From NCBI GenBank assembly GCA_964468205.1, contig CAYXVG010000004.1, positions 62,001-126,000 of the forward strand: a stretch of DNA of 64,000 nucleotides. Reading direction: 5' to 3'. Origin of the DNA: CAWELS01 sp964468205. GTDB lineage: Bacteria; Acidobacteriota; Terriglobia; Bryobacterales; Bryobacteraceae. Below are positions 31,870 to 41,609 of this stretch, one piece after another. A program made the translations under genes and the position numbers. The notes beneath the pieces are model-generated. The model was not told the DNA's origin and ran no database searches. It worked only from the letters and a program-made list of their open reading frames with translations. Each line of letters starts with the position of its first letter. The first letter of the stretch is position 1.

Positions 31870-33379
31870 GGCCGCCTCCCGCCGACGCCGCCGCGGCCAG
31901 CGCCGCGTGCGTTGCGTCCCGCCGCGCGAACTCGGCCGTCACCCGGCCTTTCGCCAGCACGACGATGCGGTCCGCCATCCCGAGCGCCTCTTCCAACTCC
32001 GAGGATGCAAACAGAATCCCCATTCCCCGCGCCGCCAGCCGGTTCATGATCCCGCAGATCTCTCCCTTCGCGCCCACGTCGACTCCGCGCGCCGGTTCGT
32101 CGAGCAGCAACACGCGCGGCCCGGTCAGCAGGCACTTCGCCACCACCACCTTCTGCTGGTTCCCCCCGCTCAGCGACGTCACCGGCTGCTCCAGGCTCGC
32201 GGCGCGTATCGACAAGTCCCGCGCCTGCGCGCGCACGCTCTCCCTCGCCCTCCCGTAATCGAGCAGCGGGCCGCGCCGCCAGCGCCCCAGGCTCGCGAGC
32301 AGCACGTTATCCAGCACCGAAAGCGTCTGCACCAAACCCGCCGCCTGCCGGTCCTCCGGAACCAGCACCACCCCACGGGCGATCCTCTGCTCCACCGTCT
32401 CGCCGCGCATCTCCCTTCCCTCTAACTGGATGGACCCCCCAGTTGCCCGGCGGACTCCGGCCACGCACTCGAGCAATTCCGTCCGGCCCGCCCCCATCAG
32501 CCCATAAATCCCAACGATCTCCCCCGCCCGCACATTGAGCGAAACGCCGTCCAGCAGCTTCACGCCTGAAGGCCCGGCCAGCCGCACCCCCTCCACCCGC
32601 AGCAACTCCGCCCCTGCTTCGCCCGCATCCCGGTGAAAGATCTTCTCGAGCCGGCCGCCCACCATCTTCTCCACAATCCAGTTCAGGTCGATCTCCGCCG
32701 CCGGAGCCTCGGCCACCAGCCGGCCGTCGCGCAATACACTCACGTAATCGCCGATCCGCAGCAGTTCCTCCAGCCGGTGCGAGATGTACACAATCGTTAC
32801 CCCGCGCTCGCGCAGATCCCCAATCACGCGAAACAGCGACTCCACCTCCGCCGCGCTCAACGCCGACGTCGGCTCGTCAAGAATCAGAATCCGCACATCC
32901 CGCGCCAGCGCCTTCGCGATCTCAACAATCTGCTGCTCACCGAGCCGCAGTCCGCCCACCAACGCGTCCGGAGGGATCGGCTGATCCAGCGCCGCCAGCA
33001 ACTTCACGGCCAGCCGCTCCTGCCACCTCCGGTCGACCCACCCACCGCGTGTCCTCTCGCGGGCCAGGAAAATGTTCTCCGCCACCGTCAGGTTGGGACA
33101 CAGATTGAGTTCCTGATAAACCATGCCGATCGAGGCCGCGGCGGCGTCCGCGGGAGACTCGAACCGCACCTCGCTTCCATCGAGCAATAGCTTGCCCTCT
33201 GTCGGCCGCTCAACGCCGGCGAGGATCTTCATCAGCGTCGATTTCCCCGCCCCGTTCTCCCCCACCAGAACATTCACCTTCGCCCGCCGCAGCGAATAGT
33301 CCACGCGGTCGAGCGCCGTCGTACCCGGATACCGCTTCGTGACGCCTTCCGCCCGCAGGACCACGCCGCCGCCGTTCAT
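31862..33379 (-). CDS. Ribose-type ABC transporter ATP-binding protein (two ABC domains)
   Basis: A 505-residue fused double ATPase of the RbsA type. First domain: Walker A GENGAGKSTLMKILAG, Walker B ILILDEPTSALS, with the degenerate signature GGLRLGEQQIVEI. Second domain: GLMGAGRTELLE in place of a strict Walker A (as usual for RbsA), signature LSGGNQQKVVVAK and LLLDEPARGVD. The frame is open for another 185 codons upstream, but the start at 33379 overlaps the DUF2291 stop (ATGA) and gives the family length. Confidence 0.95.
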   Translation of the reverse strand: MNGGGVVLRAEGVTKRYPGTTALDRVDYSLRRAKVNVLVGENGAGKSTLMKILAGVERPTEGKLLLDGSEVRFESPADAAAASIGMVYQELNLCPNLTVAENIFLARERTRGGWVDRRWQERLAVKLLAALDQPIPPDALVGGLRLGEQQIVEIAKALARDVRILILDEPTSALSAAEVESLFRVIGDLRERGVTIVYISHRLEELLRIGDYVSVLRDGRLVAEAPAAEIDLNWIVEKMVGGRLEKIFHRDAGEAGAELLRVEGVRLAGPSGVKLLDGVSLNVRAGEIVGIYGLMGAGRTELLECVAGVRRATGGSIQLEGREMRGETVEQRIARGVVLVPEDRQAAGLVQTLSVLDNVLLASLGRWRRGPLLDYGRARESVRAQARDLSIRAASLEQPVTSLSGGNQQKVVVAKCLLTGPRVLLLDEPARGVDVGAKGEICGIMNRLAARGMGILFASSELEEALGMADRIVVLAKGRVTAEFARRDATHAALAAAASAGGGHG

Positions 33380-33945
33380 CGCACCTCCAGCCGCAGCGGG
33401 ACCAGCGGGTCCGGCTCCTCGCCGCCCGGCAGCCATGCGCCGCGAAACTCGACCTTCTTCCCCACGGCCGCGGCCAGATCCACCGCGCCCAGCACCTCCT
33501 CCACCACCCTCCGGTTCAGCTCGATCGCGACATCCGCGTAGGCCAACTGGTTCGCGAACCCGCTGAACTCGATAAACCCCGCCGCGTCCCGCAGCGCCGT
33601 GCCGAGGATCACCGGTCCGGTCAACACCGCCAAGTCCGCCGCCCCATCTTCCGGCTCGGTATCGACCAGCAGCCGCCCGCCCGGCGACCCGCTCTCCAAC
33701 CCCAGAGCCGTCCCCCGGCCCGAGACCAGCAGCGCTCCGCTCCCGCCCGCCGCCGCTCGCCGCCGCGCCTCTTCGAGCGGAACACCCGGCTCCGCCGCCG
33801 GCAGCAGGCGCGCTTCCCACACGGACTCTACGTATGCCGCGGGATCGTCCGCCGGCGCCGCTTCTTCCTCGAGCGGAACCACCGTCCAGGGCACGCAACC
33901 TGTCCCGAGGAGGCAAAGCCCCGCCGCGAGCCACCGCCGTTTCAC
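33376..33945 (-). CDS. DUF2291 lipoprotein of sugar transport operon
   Basis: A 189-residue lipoprotein (lipobox CLLGTGC) of the DUF2291 family, which is found almost only beside RbsABC-type sugar importers. Visible features are the AYVESVWEARLLPAAE segment and the C-terminal IEFSGFANQLAYADVAIELNR stretch. It may help assemble or load the transporter; its exact role is unknown. It overlaps the regulator gene before it and the ATPase gene after it by four bases each. Confidence 0.82.
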   Translation of the reverse strand: MKRRWLAAGLCLLGTGCVPWTVVPLEEEAAPADDPAAYVESVWEARLLPAAEPGVPLEEARRRAAAGGSGALLVSGRGTALGLESGSPGGRLLVDTEPEDGAADLAVLTGPVILGTALRDAAGFIEFSGFANQLAYADVAIELNRRVVEEVLGAVDLAAAVGKKVEFRGAWLPGGEEPDPLVPLRLEVR

Positions 33946-34907
33946 TGCCCCGCCTCCCCGCCCGCCAGCCGCTCCGCCGTGAAGCGGTCCGTGATCAGGA
34001 CGTTCACCAGCCGCCCGCGCAACGCTCCGCGAATGGCCGTCAGCTTCCGCCGCCCGCCGGCGATGCCCACCGCGCGCTCCACCCGCCGCAACTCGTGCAA
34101 GTCCATCCCAATCACCCGCTGGTTCAAAGCGCTTTCCACCGGCTGCCCGGCGCTATCGAAAAACCGCAGGCAAATATCGCCCACCGCGCCGTCTCTCCGC
34201 AGCCCGCGCAGCTCCGCCTTCGAGAACACGTTCCCGCTCTCGGCCAGCAGCCGCGAGGGTTCGAGCGCCCCGATGCCCACCAGCGCGAGCGATACCTTGG
34301 AAAACAGCCCGACCGCCTCCGAGACATAGCGATCCCTGAGCAGCACGCCCCGCGACCGCGCCGAACCCGTTACCCCCGGAGCCGCCAGAAACACAGCCTC
34401 GCCCTTCACCAGGCTGGCCAGCCGCTCCGTCAGCCGCGTCGCGTGCACCTCGGCCGCCGGACTCCCCACGCCGCCGAGAATCTGCACCACGCTCACTCCG
34501 CCCGCCCGCCGGATCGGATGCATCGCCCGCACCATCGCCAGCAGCGTCGAGCTCCAGCTCGAAATCCCGATCACCTCCCGCGGCCGGAGCGTCGTCTCGA
34601 GAAAGAATGCCGCCGCCGCGCCCAGGTCCCGCGTTATCGTCTCCTCGTCATCGAGAGCGCTGTCCACCACAATCGCCTGCTTCAAGGAGAACGAAGACTC
34701 GAGCGCCGCCTCGAGTTCAGAATGCGTCCCCTTCGGAGGCGTCACCAGTATCCGCACGATCTGCTCTTCCTGCGCCCGCCTCAGCAGCCGCGAGATCGTC
34801 GCCTGCGACAGCCCCAGCCGCTCGACAATCGCCGTCTGCCGCAGCCCCTGCTCATAGTAGAGCCGCGCCACCTTCGTCATCAGCCGCTGCTCCTCTACTT
34901 GCGCCAT
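33942..34907 (-). CDS. SorC/DeoR-type sugar-binding transcriptional regulator
   Basis: A 321-residue regulator with an N-terminal helix-turn-helix (YYEQGLRQTAIVERLGLSQATISRLLRRA) and a C-terminal sugar-phosphate binding domain of the SorC family (GISSWSSTLLAMV, VQILGGVGSPAAEVHA, ALVGIGALEP, NQRVIGMDL). Such regulators, including EryD of erythritol operons, sense the phosphorylated substrate. The ATG at 34907 is the first that fits the family; 44 more codons are open upstream. It is embedded in the operon it probably controls. Confidence 0.92.
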   Translation of the reverse strand: MAQVEEQRLMTKVARLYYEQGLRQTAIVERLGLSQATISRLLRRAQEEQIVRILVTPPKGTHSELEAALESSFSLKQAIVVDSALDDEETITRDLGAAAAFFLETTLRPREVIGISSWSSTLLAMVRAMHPIRRAGGVSVVQILGGVGSPAAEVHATRLTERLASLVKGEAVFLAAPGVTGSARSRGVLLRDRYVSEAVGLFSKVSLALVGIGALEPSRLLAESGNVFSKAELRGLRRDGAVGDICLRFFDSAGQPVESALNQRVIGMDLHELRRVERAVGIAGGRRKLTAIRGALRGRLVNVLITDRFTAERLAGGEAGQ

Positions 34908-34917
34908 CCGATTTCCT

Positions 34918-36393
34918 TCAACACCCGTGAAGCGCCTTCTCGACCGCGGCCCGCCACTCCGCAAGCATCCGATCCCGCGGCCCGCTGTCCATCCGCGGCT
35001 CGAACCGGTCGCGCGGCCGCGGCAACGCCTCGATCGCATCGAGCGACCCCCACATCCCCACCGTCAGCCCGGCCAGGTAAGCCGCCCCCAGCGCCGATAG
35101 ATCCGGCGAACCCGACCGCAACACCTCCCGCTCGATCAAGTCCGCCTGCAGTTGCATCAGTTCGTCATTGCGGCTCGCTCCGCCATCCGCCAGCAGCCGC
35201 GGCAGGTCTCCGCCGTAATCCGCCTCCATCGCCGCGAAAACGTCCCGGATCTGGAATGCGATCGACTCCACCGCCGCCCGCGCCAGCTCCGCCTTCGTCA
35301 CGCCCCGCGTCAGCCCCGTCAGCACGCCCCTCGCCCGGCTGTTCCAGTAGGGCGCGCCCAGCCCGGCAAACGCGGGAACGAGGCACACCCCACCGCTGCC
35401 ACCGGCCTCCAACGCCAGCTCCGCCACCTCTTCGGCTCGCAGACCAAGCAAGTCACCGAGCCACTGCACCGTCGCGCCAGTCGAGTAGATGTTTCCCTCG
35501 AGAGCGTACGTCACATCCCCGCCGCACGCAAACGCCACCGTCGAGGAAAGCCCGTGCACCGACGCCACCACTCCATCGGTCGACATCATCAGCGACGAAC
35601 CTGTCCCGTAGGTCGCCTTCACCGATCCCGGCCGGAACCCCGCATGCCCGAAGTGCGCCGCGTGCGAGTCCCCCACCAGGCTGGCCACCGGAATTCCCGC
35701 CGGCAGACGCCCCCGCGCGGCCGTCTCGCCGAACAGGCTGCCCGACGGCCGTATCTCCGGCAACGCTTCCACCGGAACGCCAAACAGCGAACACAGCTCG
35801 GCGTCCCAACTCCGCGCCCGCAGATCCATCAGCAGCGTCCGCGAAGCGTTCGTCACGTCGCAGGCATATACCGCGCCGCCGGTCAGGTTCCAAAGCGCCC
35901 AACTGTCCACGGTCCCCGCGCACAACTCCCCGCGCGCCGCCCGCCGCGGGCCGTCGTCCGCATGGTCAATCAGCCACCGCATCTTCGAGGCGGAAAACAT
36001 CGGATCGAGCGCCAGCCCCGTCCGCCCGCGCACCATCTCCTCATGCCCGCCGCCGGCCAGTTCGCGGCAGAACTCCGCCCCGCGCGCGCATTGCCACACC
36101 GCGCAAGGCCCCGCCGGCCGCCCTGTCGCGCGCTCCCATACCGCCACCGTCTCCCGCTGGTTCGCGACCGCCACCGCCGCCAGCCGCAGACCACCGAGCG
36201 CGCCGAGGCACTCGTCCATCGCCTCCTCGACGCCGCGCCAGAGATCCGCCGCGTCCTGCTCCACCCATGCCGGCCGCGGATAGCCGATCGTCACCGGCCG
36301 CGCGACGCGCGCCAACACCTCCCCCTCGATCGAGACCAGAAGGACCTTCGTGTTCGTCGTGCCCTGATCAATCGCCAGGATGCAGTCGCTCAT
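34918..36393 (-). CDS. FGGY family carbohydrate kinase
   Basis: A 491-residue kinase of the FGGY family. ATP-binding starts with ILAIDQGTTNTKVLLV, the substrate region includes WVEQDAADLW and VANQRETVAVWERATG, and the C-terminal lobe has the signature segment ATYGTGSSLMM and ADGGASRNDELMQLQADL. The N-terminus resembles glycerol and erythritol kinases (DQGTT), while the substrate pocket cannot be assigned. The start at 36393 overlaps the stop of the transketolase gene (36390-36393). Confidence 0.92.
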   Translation of the reverse strand: MSDCILAIDQGTTNTKVLLVSIEGEVLARVARPVTIGYPRPAWVEQDAADLWRGVEEAMDECLGALGGLRLAAVAVANQRETVAVWERATGRPAGPCAVWQCARGAEFCRELAGGGHEEMVRGRTGLALDPMFSASKMRWLIDHADDGPRRAARGELCAGTVDSWALWNLTGGAVYACDVTNASRTLLMDLRARSWDAELCSLFGVPVEALPEIRPSGSLFGETAARGRLPAGIPVASLVGDSHAAHFGHAGFRPGSVKATYGTGSSLMMSTDGVVASVHGLSSTVAFACGGDVTYALEGNIYSTGATVQWLGDLLGLRAEEVAELALEAGGSGGVCLVPAFAGLGAPYWNSRARGVLTGLTRGVTKAELARAAVESIAFQIRDVFAAMEADYGGDLPRLLADGGASRNDELMQLQADLIEREVLRSGSPDLSALGAAYLAGLTVGMWGSLDAIEALPRPRDRFEPRMDSGPRDRMLAEWRAAVEKALHGC

Positions 36394-37355
36394 CGTTCGC
36401 TCCGCAACAGATCCAGAGCCGCCGCCCGTACGTTCTCCGGCGTCAGCCCGAAATGCTCGCACAACCACGCGTGGGAGCCCGTTGGCGCAAACTCGCCCGG
36501 CACCCCCAAAATCCGCATCGGCGCCGGACTCTCGGTCGCCAGAAACTCCGCCACGGCGCTCCCCATTCCGCCCCGCACCGAGTGCTCCTCCACCGTCACC
36601 ACCGCTCCGGTTGCCGCCGCCCGCCGCAGAGCGTCTCCATCAAGCGGAGTAAGCGTCGCCAAGTTCACCACCAACGCCTCCACCCCGTCCGCGCTTAAAC
36701 GTTCCGCCGCCGCCAGAGCCACGCTCGACATCGTCCCGATTCCGATCAACGCCACATCGCCGCCTTCCCGCAAGATGGACGCCTTCCCGATCTCGAACCG
36801 GTAGTCCGCCCCGTGAACCGCCGGAACCTTCGTCCGGTTCACCCTCAGAAACACCGGACCATCCAGCACCGCCGCCGCTGCCACCGCCTGCCGCGTCTCC
36901 TCCGGATCGGCCGGATTAATCACCGTCATCCCCGCAATCGCCCGCATCCACGCCAGGTCCTCGATCGAGTGGTGCGTCGCCCCCAGCGGCCCGTAGGCCA
37001 TGCCCGGCGACATCGCACCCAGCTTCACGTTCGCGCGCGAGTACGCGAGATCCACCTTAATCTGCTCGAGCGCCCGCGCCGTCAGGAAACAGGAAGCCGA
37101 ACACACAAACGGAATCTTCCCCCCGTTCGCCAGCCCCGCCCCGATCCCGACCATGTTCTGCTCCGCGATCCCGATATTAAAGAACCGCTCTGGAAACCGC
37201 CCCGCAAACCCGCCCAACTTCGTCGACGAAACCGAATCGTTCACCACCGCGACAATCCGCTGATTCCCCGCCGCCAATCCCTCCAATGCCTCTGCAAAGG
37301 CATCCCGGCAATCAAAACCTCCTCCTTTTACTCCATGCCCTTCTCTGCGTTTCAA
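36390..37355 (-). CDS. Transketolase, C-terminal subunit
   Basis: A 321-residue protein with the pyrimidine-binding and C-terminal domains of a split transketolase: DCRDAFAEALEGLAAGN, then NIGIAEQNMVGIGAGLA with the catalytic Glu, GPLGATHHSIEDLAWMRAI and VVTVEEHSVRGGMGSAVAEF. I propose a TTG start at 37355, because AGGAGG lies at 37364-37369 directly after the stop of the N-terminal subunit, eight bases before it, and no ATG is in frame nearby. The open frame extends upstream into the preceding gene without similarity. Confidence 0.9.
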   Translation of the reverse strand: MKRREGHGVKGGGFDCRDAFAEALEGLAAGNQRIVAVVNDSVSSTKLGGFAGRFPERFFNIGIAEQNMVGIGAGLANGGKIPFVCSASCFLTARALEQIKVDLAYSRANVKLGAMSPGMAYGPLGATHHSIEDLAWMRAIAGMTVINPADPEETRQAVAAAAVLDGPVFLRVNRTKVPAVHGADYRFEIGKASILREGGDVALIGIGTMSSVALAAAERLSADGVEALVVNLATLTPLDGDALRRAAATGAVVTVEEHSVRGGMGSAVAEFLATESPAPMRILGVPGEFAPTGSHAWLCEHFGLTPENVRAAALDLLRSER

Positions 37356-37369
37356 TTCTTCCACCTCCT

Positions 37370-38191
37370 TCAACCCAACTCCCCCAACGCCGCCTCCAAC
37401 TCCTCCGCCGTCGGTACCCGGTGATGCCAGCTCGCCCGGTCCTGCATGAAGGAGACCCCTTTCCCCTTGTGCGTCCGCGCGATCACGCAACTCGGCCGGC
37501 CCGCCTCGAACGGCACACCGTTCAAGAGTTCCGCCAATCTCTCAGGATCATGCCCATCCGCCTCCGCCACCGCCCAGCCGAAGGCCCGCCACTTCTCCGC
37601 CAGCGGCTCCAGCCGCATCACGCTCTCCGTCGCAGCGGTGAGCTGCAGAGTGTTCCGGTCGACGATCACCGTCAGCCGCTCCAGCCCCAGGTGAGCAGCC
37701 GCCATCGCCGCCTCCCAATTTGATCCCTCCTGCAACTCGCCGTCCCCCGTGAGCACGAACGTCCGCCGCTCGGCCCCGTCCAGCTTCGCCGCCAGCGCGC
37801 AGCCCACTCCCACCGGCAGCCCGTGCCCCAGCGGACCCGTCGACGCCTCTACCCCGGGCACCTTCCCCCGCGCCGGATGCCCGTTCAGCCGCGATCCCGG
37901 CTTCATATAGCTATCGAGCTCCGCCGCATCAAAGAACCCCGCAAACGCGAGCGCCGTGTAGAACGCGCCCGAGCAATGCCCCTTGCTCATGATGAACCGG
38001 TCGCGTTCCGGATCGAGCGGCGCCCGCGGGTCAATCCGCAGCACCCGGAAATACATCGCCGCCAGAATATCAGCCGCCGAGAAATCCCCGCCCGGATGTC
38101 CCACCCCCGCGTCAAAAACCATCCGCAAACTCCGCTTCCGGATTTCGTTCGCCACCCGCCGCAGATCGACGATTACAGGATCAAGAGTCAT
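37370..38191 (-). CDS. Transketolase, N-terminal subunit
   Basis: A 273-residue thiamine-diphosphate binding half of transketolase: AGVGHPGGDFSAADIL, MSKGHCSGAFY, STGPLGHGLPVGVG, and the TPP/metal motif LTGDGELQEGSNWEAA with VDRNTLQ. Together with the next gene it makes a complete enzyme that transfers two-carbon ketol units. It is the first gene of a nine-gene minus-strand operon reaching to 28515, in which an importer, an isomerase-like protein and a kinase would yield a ketose phosphate as its donor. Confidence 0.94.
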   Translation of the reverse strand: MTLDPVIVDLRRVANEIRKRSLRMVFDAGVGHPGGDFSAADILAAMYFRVLRIDPRAPLDPERDRFIMSKGHCSGAFYTALAFAGFFDAAELDSYMKPGSRLNGHPARGKVPGVEASTGPLGHGLPVGVGCALAAKLDGAERRTFVLTGDGELQEGSNWEAAMAAAHLGLERLTVIVDRNTLQLTAATESVMRLEPLAEKWRAFGWAVAEADGHDPERLAELLNGVPFEAGRPSCVIARTHKGKGVSFMQDRASWHHRVPTAEELEAALGELG

Positions 38192-38198
38192 GTTGAAT

Positions 38199-38224
38199 AT
38201 CTATTCACATCACAAGATCTATTC
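38199..38224 (-). promoter_or_regulatory. Candidate operator: direct repeats before the sugar operon
   Basis: ATCTATTC occurs at 38199-38206 and again at 38217-38224, 18 bases apart, in a short AT-rich patch right upstream of the first operon gene. The rest of the 290-base divergent region (38192-38481) is GC-rich and shows no gene. Repeats spaced this way could bind the SorC-type regulator of the operon. Confidence 0.35.
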
Positions 38225-38481
38225 GAATCGAACATTATCAGTTCGCGTGACCGCCCGTCAAGAGCAACCTGCACTCGCTTCTTCCGGGCTCGCTTCAGTT
38301 CACGACCATCTCCCGCGGCCGGCGTCCTCTCGGTGGCTTTCACCAGAAGCAGACCCATGAGCGGGCCGGTCTGCCCCCAGTTGTGAAGGACCGCCGTCCC
38401 GCGCGCGGCGGCCTCCATTCACGCCATTCCGCGGCGCCAATGGTGACGCCCCGCATTGCTATCATCTGGAGAACGGCACAA

Positions 38482-41400
38482 ATGAAAAAGAAGTACCTGC
38501 TCCAGTTCCTCCTGGCCCTGCTTCTCGTTCTTCCCGCGATCGCGCAAGAGCGCACGAGCGCCATTAACGGGTTGATAACCGACCAGTCCGATGCCGTCGT
38601 CAGCGGCGCCGCCATACAAGTTCTGAATCTGGACACCGGCGAGATCCGCGAGGCTAGGAGCAGCGAAGACGGCGCCTACAGAATCTCCTCGCTCGAGATC
38701 GGGAGATACAAGGTGACGGCTTCACTCGACGGGTTTAAATCCAGCGTGCACGTCCCGGTGGTCCTGGAACTGGGCCTGGAGGCTTTTGTCAACCACGTTC
38801 TCGAAATCGGTGATGCGTCCGGCAGCGTTACGGTCACGGGCGACAGTTGGCTGGTGGGCGCGTCTCCCGCCACGGTGTCCAGCTTAGTCGGCTCCCGGGT
38901 TCTGGAGGGTCTCCCCGTGAACGGCCGCGATTACGTGCAACTGGCCGTTCTGCAAGCCGGGGCCGTCGTGGCACGCGGGCAGGAGCGGAATGCGAACACG
39001 GGGTATGGAGTGCAGATCAGTATCTCCGGCTCCCGGCCAACCCAGAATAGCTTCCACCTCGATGGCGTCAGCATCAACTCCTACAACAACTCCACTCCGG
39101 GTAGCGTGAATGGTCTCAATCTCGGCATGGATGCGATCCAGGAGTTCAGCATCCAAACGAGCGCCTTCAGCGCCCAACATGGCCGCGCCTCCGGCGGGAC
39201 GATACATGCGGTCACCAAGTCCGGCGGAAACGACTTCCACGGCGCTGCGTTCTACTTCCACCGCAACGACAACCTGGATGCTCGCGGATTCTTTGATCCG
39301 GAAAGCAAACCCGAATTCCGCCGCCACCAGTTCGGCGGCTCGCTCGGCGGGCCGATCGCGAAAGACCGTGCGTTCTTCTTCGCCAACTACGAAGGACTCG
39401 AGCAATCGCGCGGGAATACCAGCATCGACACCACCTTGAGTCCGGCGGCGCGAAACGGACACCTGACTACCGGCACGGTTCCCGTGGATCCCGTGATGGC
39501 CAAGGTCGTGGCGCTCTATCCGGAGCCCCAAGGCGAGATCCTCGGCGACACCGCTCTCTACGTGTTCGCCAACAACAATCTCTCTCGCGAGAACTTCGTC
39601 ACCTCGCGCGTGGATGTCCACCTCGGCGCCAAGGACAGGCTTTTCACGCGCTACACCCTGACGAACAGCGAGCGGGAGAACCAGACAACGTATCAGCTCG
39701 GGTTGCAGCGCGACACCAGCCGCCCGCAGTCCGCGGTCGTCGAGGAGACGCACATCTTCTCCCCCACGGCTCTGAACACCGCTCGTTTGGGTTTCCTCAG
39801 GACCACTACGGTAGCGGGCCGCACCACCACCTCCGTCGCCGGGACCGACGATCCCAGCCTGGCGTTCCTCCCGGCCAGCGGCGTCATCGGCATCATCGAG
39901 GTCAGCGGCCTGTCCGACTTTCCCGGCGGCACCGGAGCGCTCGACTCTGACGTCCACCACTTCAATTCCTACCAGATAAGTGACGATCTCACCGTCACCC
40001 GTGGAGGCCACACCATCAAGCTTGGCGGCCGCTTTGAGCGGACACAATTTAACACGGACAGCCAGAATCGCGTGAGCGGGGAATACGGGTTCAACAGCAT
40101 TGCCGACTTTCTCACCAACAAACCCCGGAGGTTTCGGGCGCAATTCCCCGGCTCGGACACCATCCGCGGCCACCGTCAATGGATTGGCGCGTTCTACCTT
40201 CAGGACACCTGGAGAGTAAACAAGAATCTCACGGTGGACCTGGGTCTCCGGTACGAGTGGGCCACCGTGCCGGCCGAGGTCAACGGTAAGGTCTCCAACC
40301 TGGACAATCTTACTGACGCCGAAATGCGTGTCGGGGAACCCTTGTTCAAAACCTCGTCCCGGACAATACCAGCGCCGCGTGTGGGCCTGGCGTGGGATCT
40401 GTTCGGCAATGGACGCACCATTGTCCGGACGGGATACGGCCTGTACCCCGACCCGATCCTCTCCCACTTCCTGATCCTGTCGGGAGTACGCAATCCACCC
40501 TTCTTCCGCCGCGGCAGCACAAGTGCGCTCAAGCCCGGCGACTTCCCCAAAGGCGGTTACGAGGTCTTCGCGGCCAATCCGGAGGCCGATCTGCGAATCG
40601 ACCGCTATCCCCCCATGATCGAGCAGCCTTACGTCCAGCACTGGAATCTCGGCTTCGAGCAGCGGTTCGATGCATCGACGTCGGTGCGACTCTATTACAC
40701 CGGCACGCACGGCCTGCACCTCTCTATCCTGAACGACGACGCGAACCTCGTGGACCCGGTCATCCTCCCCGATGGGCGCCGGTTCTACCCGCCCGACGGC
40801 GAGAAGATCAATCCGCACTTCAGCGCCATTCGCAACCGGTCATTCGATGGCCATTCTTTCTACCACGGTCTCCAGACTCGGTTCCTGCGGCGCATGACGG
40901 GGGGGCTCTCGCTCGAAGCTTCATACGGCTTCTCGAAAGCGATCGACGACGGATCGCTCTCCGTCGGAGCCACTTCGGAATCGATCAACTCCGGCTATTC
41001 CGCCGTGCCCGGCGATCCGCGCCTCGACCGCGGCCTCTCGGCCTTCGATGTCCGGCATCACTTCGCTTTGAGCGGTATCTGGGATGTCCCGTCCGTCAAG
41101 GGAAGCGGCTTCAAGAAGCTCCTGCAAGGATGGCGCCTCGCCACAATCGTCACCCATTCATCTGGTCTCCCGGTGTCGGCCTGGCTCGGCTATGACGGCG
41201 CGGGCACAAGGTCAAGCCGGTCCGACTGGCGTTCTGGACAGCGGCCGGATCTCGCTCCGGGAGTAAACGGTATCCCGGCTACCGGCGATCCGAATGGCTG
41301 GGTGGACCCAACCCCTTTCCTGCGGCCGGAACCCGGCTTCCTCGGCAACCTTGGACGCAACACAATCACCGGGCCGTCTACCTCCGGCGTCGATTTCTCC

Positions 41401-41607
41401 GTGGTTAAACGCACGGCGTTGCGCGAGCAACTCGCTCTCGATTTCCGTTTCGAATTCTTCAACCTCTTCAACCAGACGAGCTTCCGTCTTCCCGACCCGC
41501 AACGAATGGAGGTATTCCCCAACGGCCGGCTGCGGGAGGATTTCGGACGACTCACCGGCGCGGCGCCCGGCCGTGAGATCCAACTCGGCGTCAAGATTGT
41601 GTTCTGA
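38482..41607 (+). CDS. Oar-like TonB-dependent receptor with carboxypeptidase-regulatory domain
   Basis: A 1041-residue outer-membrane receptor. A signal peptide (residues 1-21) is followed by an Ig-like carboxypeptidase regulatory domain (INGLITDQSDAVVSGAAIQV, then SSEDGAYRISSLEIGRYKVT). Next comes a plug domain (about 120-250, with LPVNGRDYVQLAVLQAG and ISGSRPTQNSFHLDGVSIN), then a 22-stranded barrel ending REIQLGVKIVF with a terminal aromatic. This is the acidobacterial Oar type. The start at 38482 gives the signal peptide; 33 upstream codons are open without meaning. Two genes follow closely and probably form an operon with it. Confidence 0.93.
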   Translation: MKKKYLLQFLLALLLVLPAIAQERTSAINGLITDQSDAVVSGAAIQVLNLDTGEIREARSSEDGAYRISSLEIGRYKVTASLDGFKSSVHVPVVLELGLEAFVNHVLEIGDASGSVTVTGDSWLVGASPATVSSLVGSRVLEGLPVNGRDYVQLAVLQAGAVVARGQERNANTGYGVQISISGSRPTQNSFHLDGVSINSYNNSTPGSVNGLNLGMDAIQEFSIQTSAFSAQHGRASGGTIHAVTKSGGNDFHGAAFYFHRNDNLDARGFFDPESKPEFRRHQFGGSLGGPIAKDRAFFFANYEGLEQSRGNTSIDTTLSPAARNGHLTTGTVPVDPVMAKVVALYPEPQGEILGDTALYVFANNNLSRENFVTSRVDVHLGAKDRLFTRYTLTNSERENQTTYQLGLQRDTSRPQSAVVEETHIFSPTALNTARLGFLRTTTVAGRTTTSVAGTDDPSLAFLPASGVIGIIEVSGLSDFPGGTGALDSDVHHFNSYQISDDLTVTRGGHTIKLGGRFERTQFNTDSQNRVSGEYGFNSIADFLTNKPRRFRAQFPGSDTIRGHRQWIGAFYLQDTWRVNKNLTVDLGLRYEWATVPAEVNGKVSNLDNLTDAEMRVGEPLFKTSSRTIPAPRVGLAWDLFGNGRTIVRTGYGLYPDPILSHFLILSGVRNPPFFRRGSTSALKPGDFPKGGYEVFAANPEADLRIDRYPPMIEQPYVQHWNLGFEQRFDASTSVRLYYTGTHGLHLSILNDDANLVDPVILPDGRRFYPPDGEKINPHFSAIRNRSFDGHSFYHGLQTRFLRRMTGGLSLEASYGFSKAIDDGSLSVGATSESINSGYSAVPGDPRLDRGLSAFDVRHHFALSGIWDVPSVKGSGFKKLLQGWRLATIVTHSSGLPVSAWLGYDGAGTRSSRSDWRSGQRPDLAPGVNGIPATGDPNGWVDPTPFLRPEPGFLGNLGRNTITGPSTSGVDFSVVKRTALREQLALDFRFEFFNLFNQTSFRLPDPQRMEVFPNGRLREDFGRLTGAAPGREIQLGVKIVF

Positions 41608-41609
41608 AG

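Noticed and set aside
33834..36698. A 954-codon open frame on the plus strand
   Set aside because: It is antisense to the DUF2291, SorC regulator and FGGY kinase genes, is Arg/Pro/Ser-rich without motifs, and is explained by high GC in third positions.
38884..40818. A 644-codon minus-strand frame
   Set aside because: Shadow of the TonB receptor gene on the other strand; no signal, motif or ribosome site.
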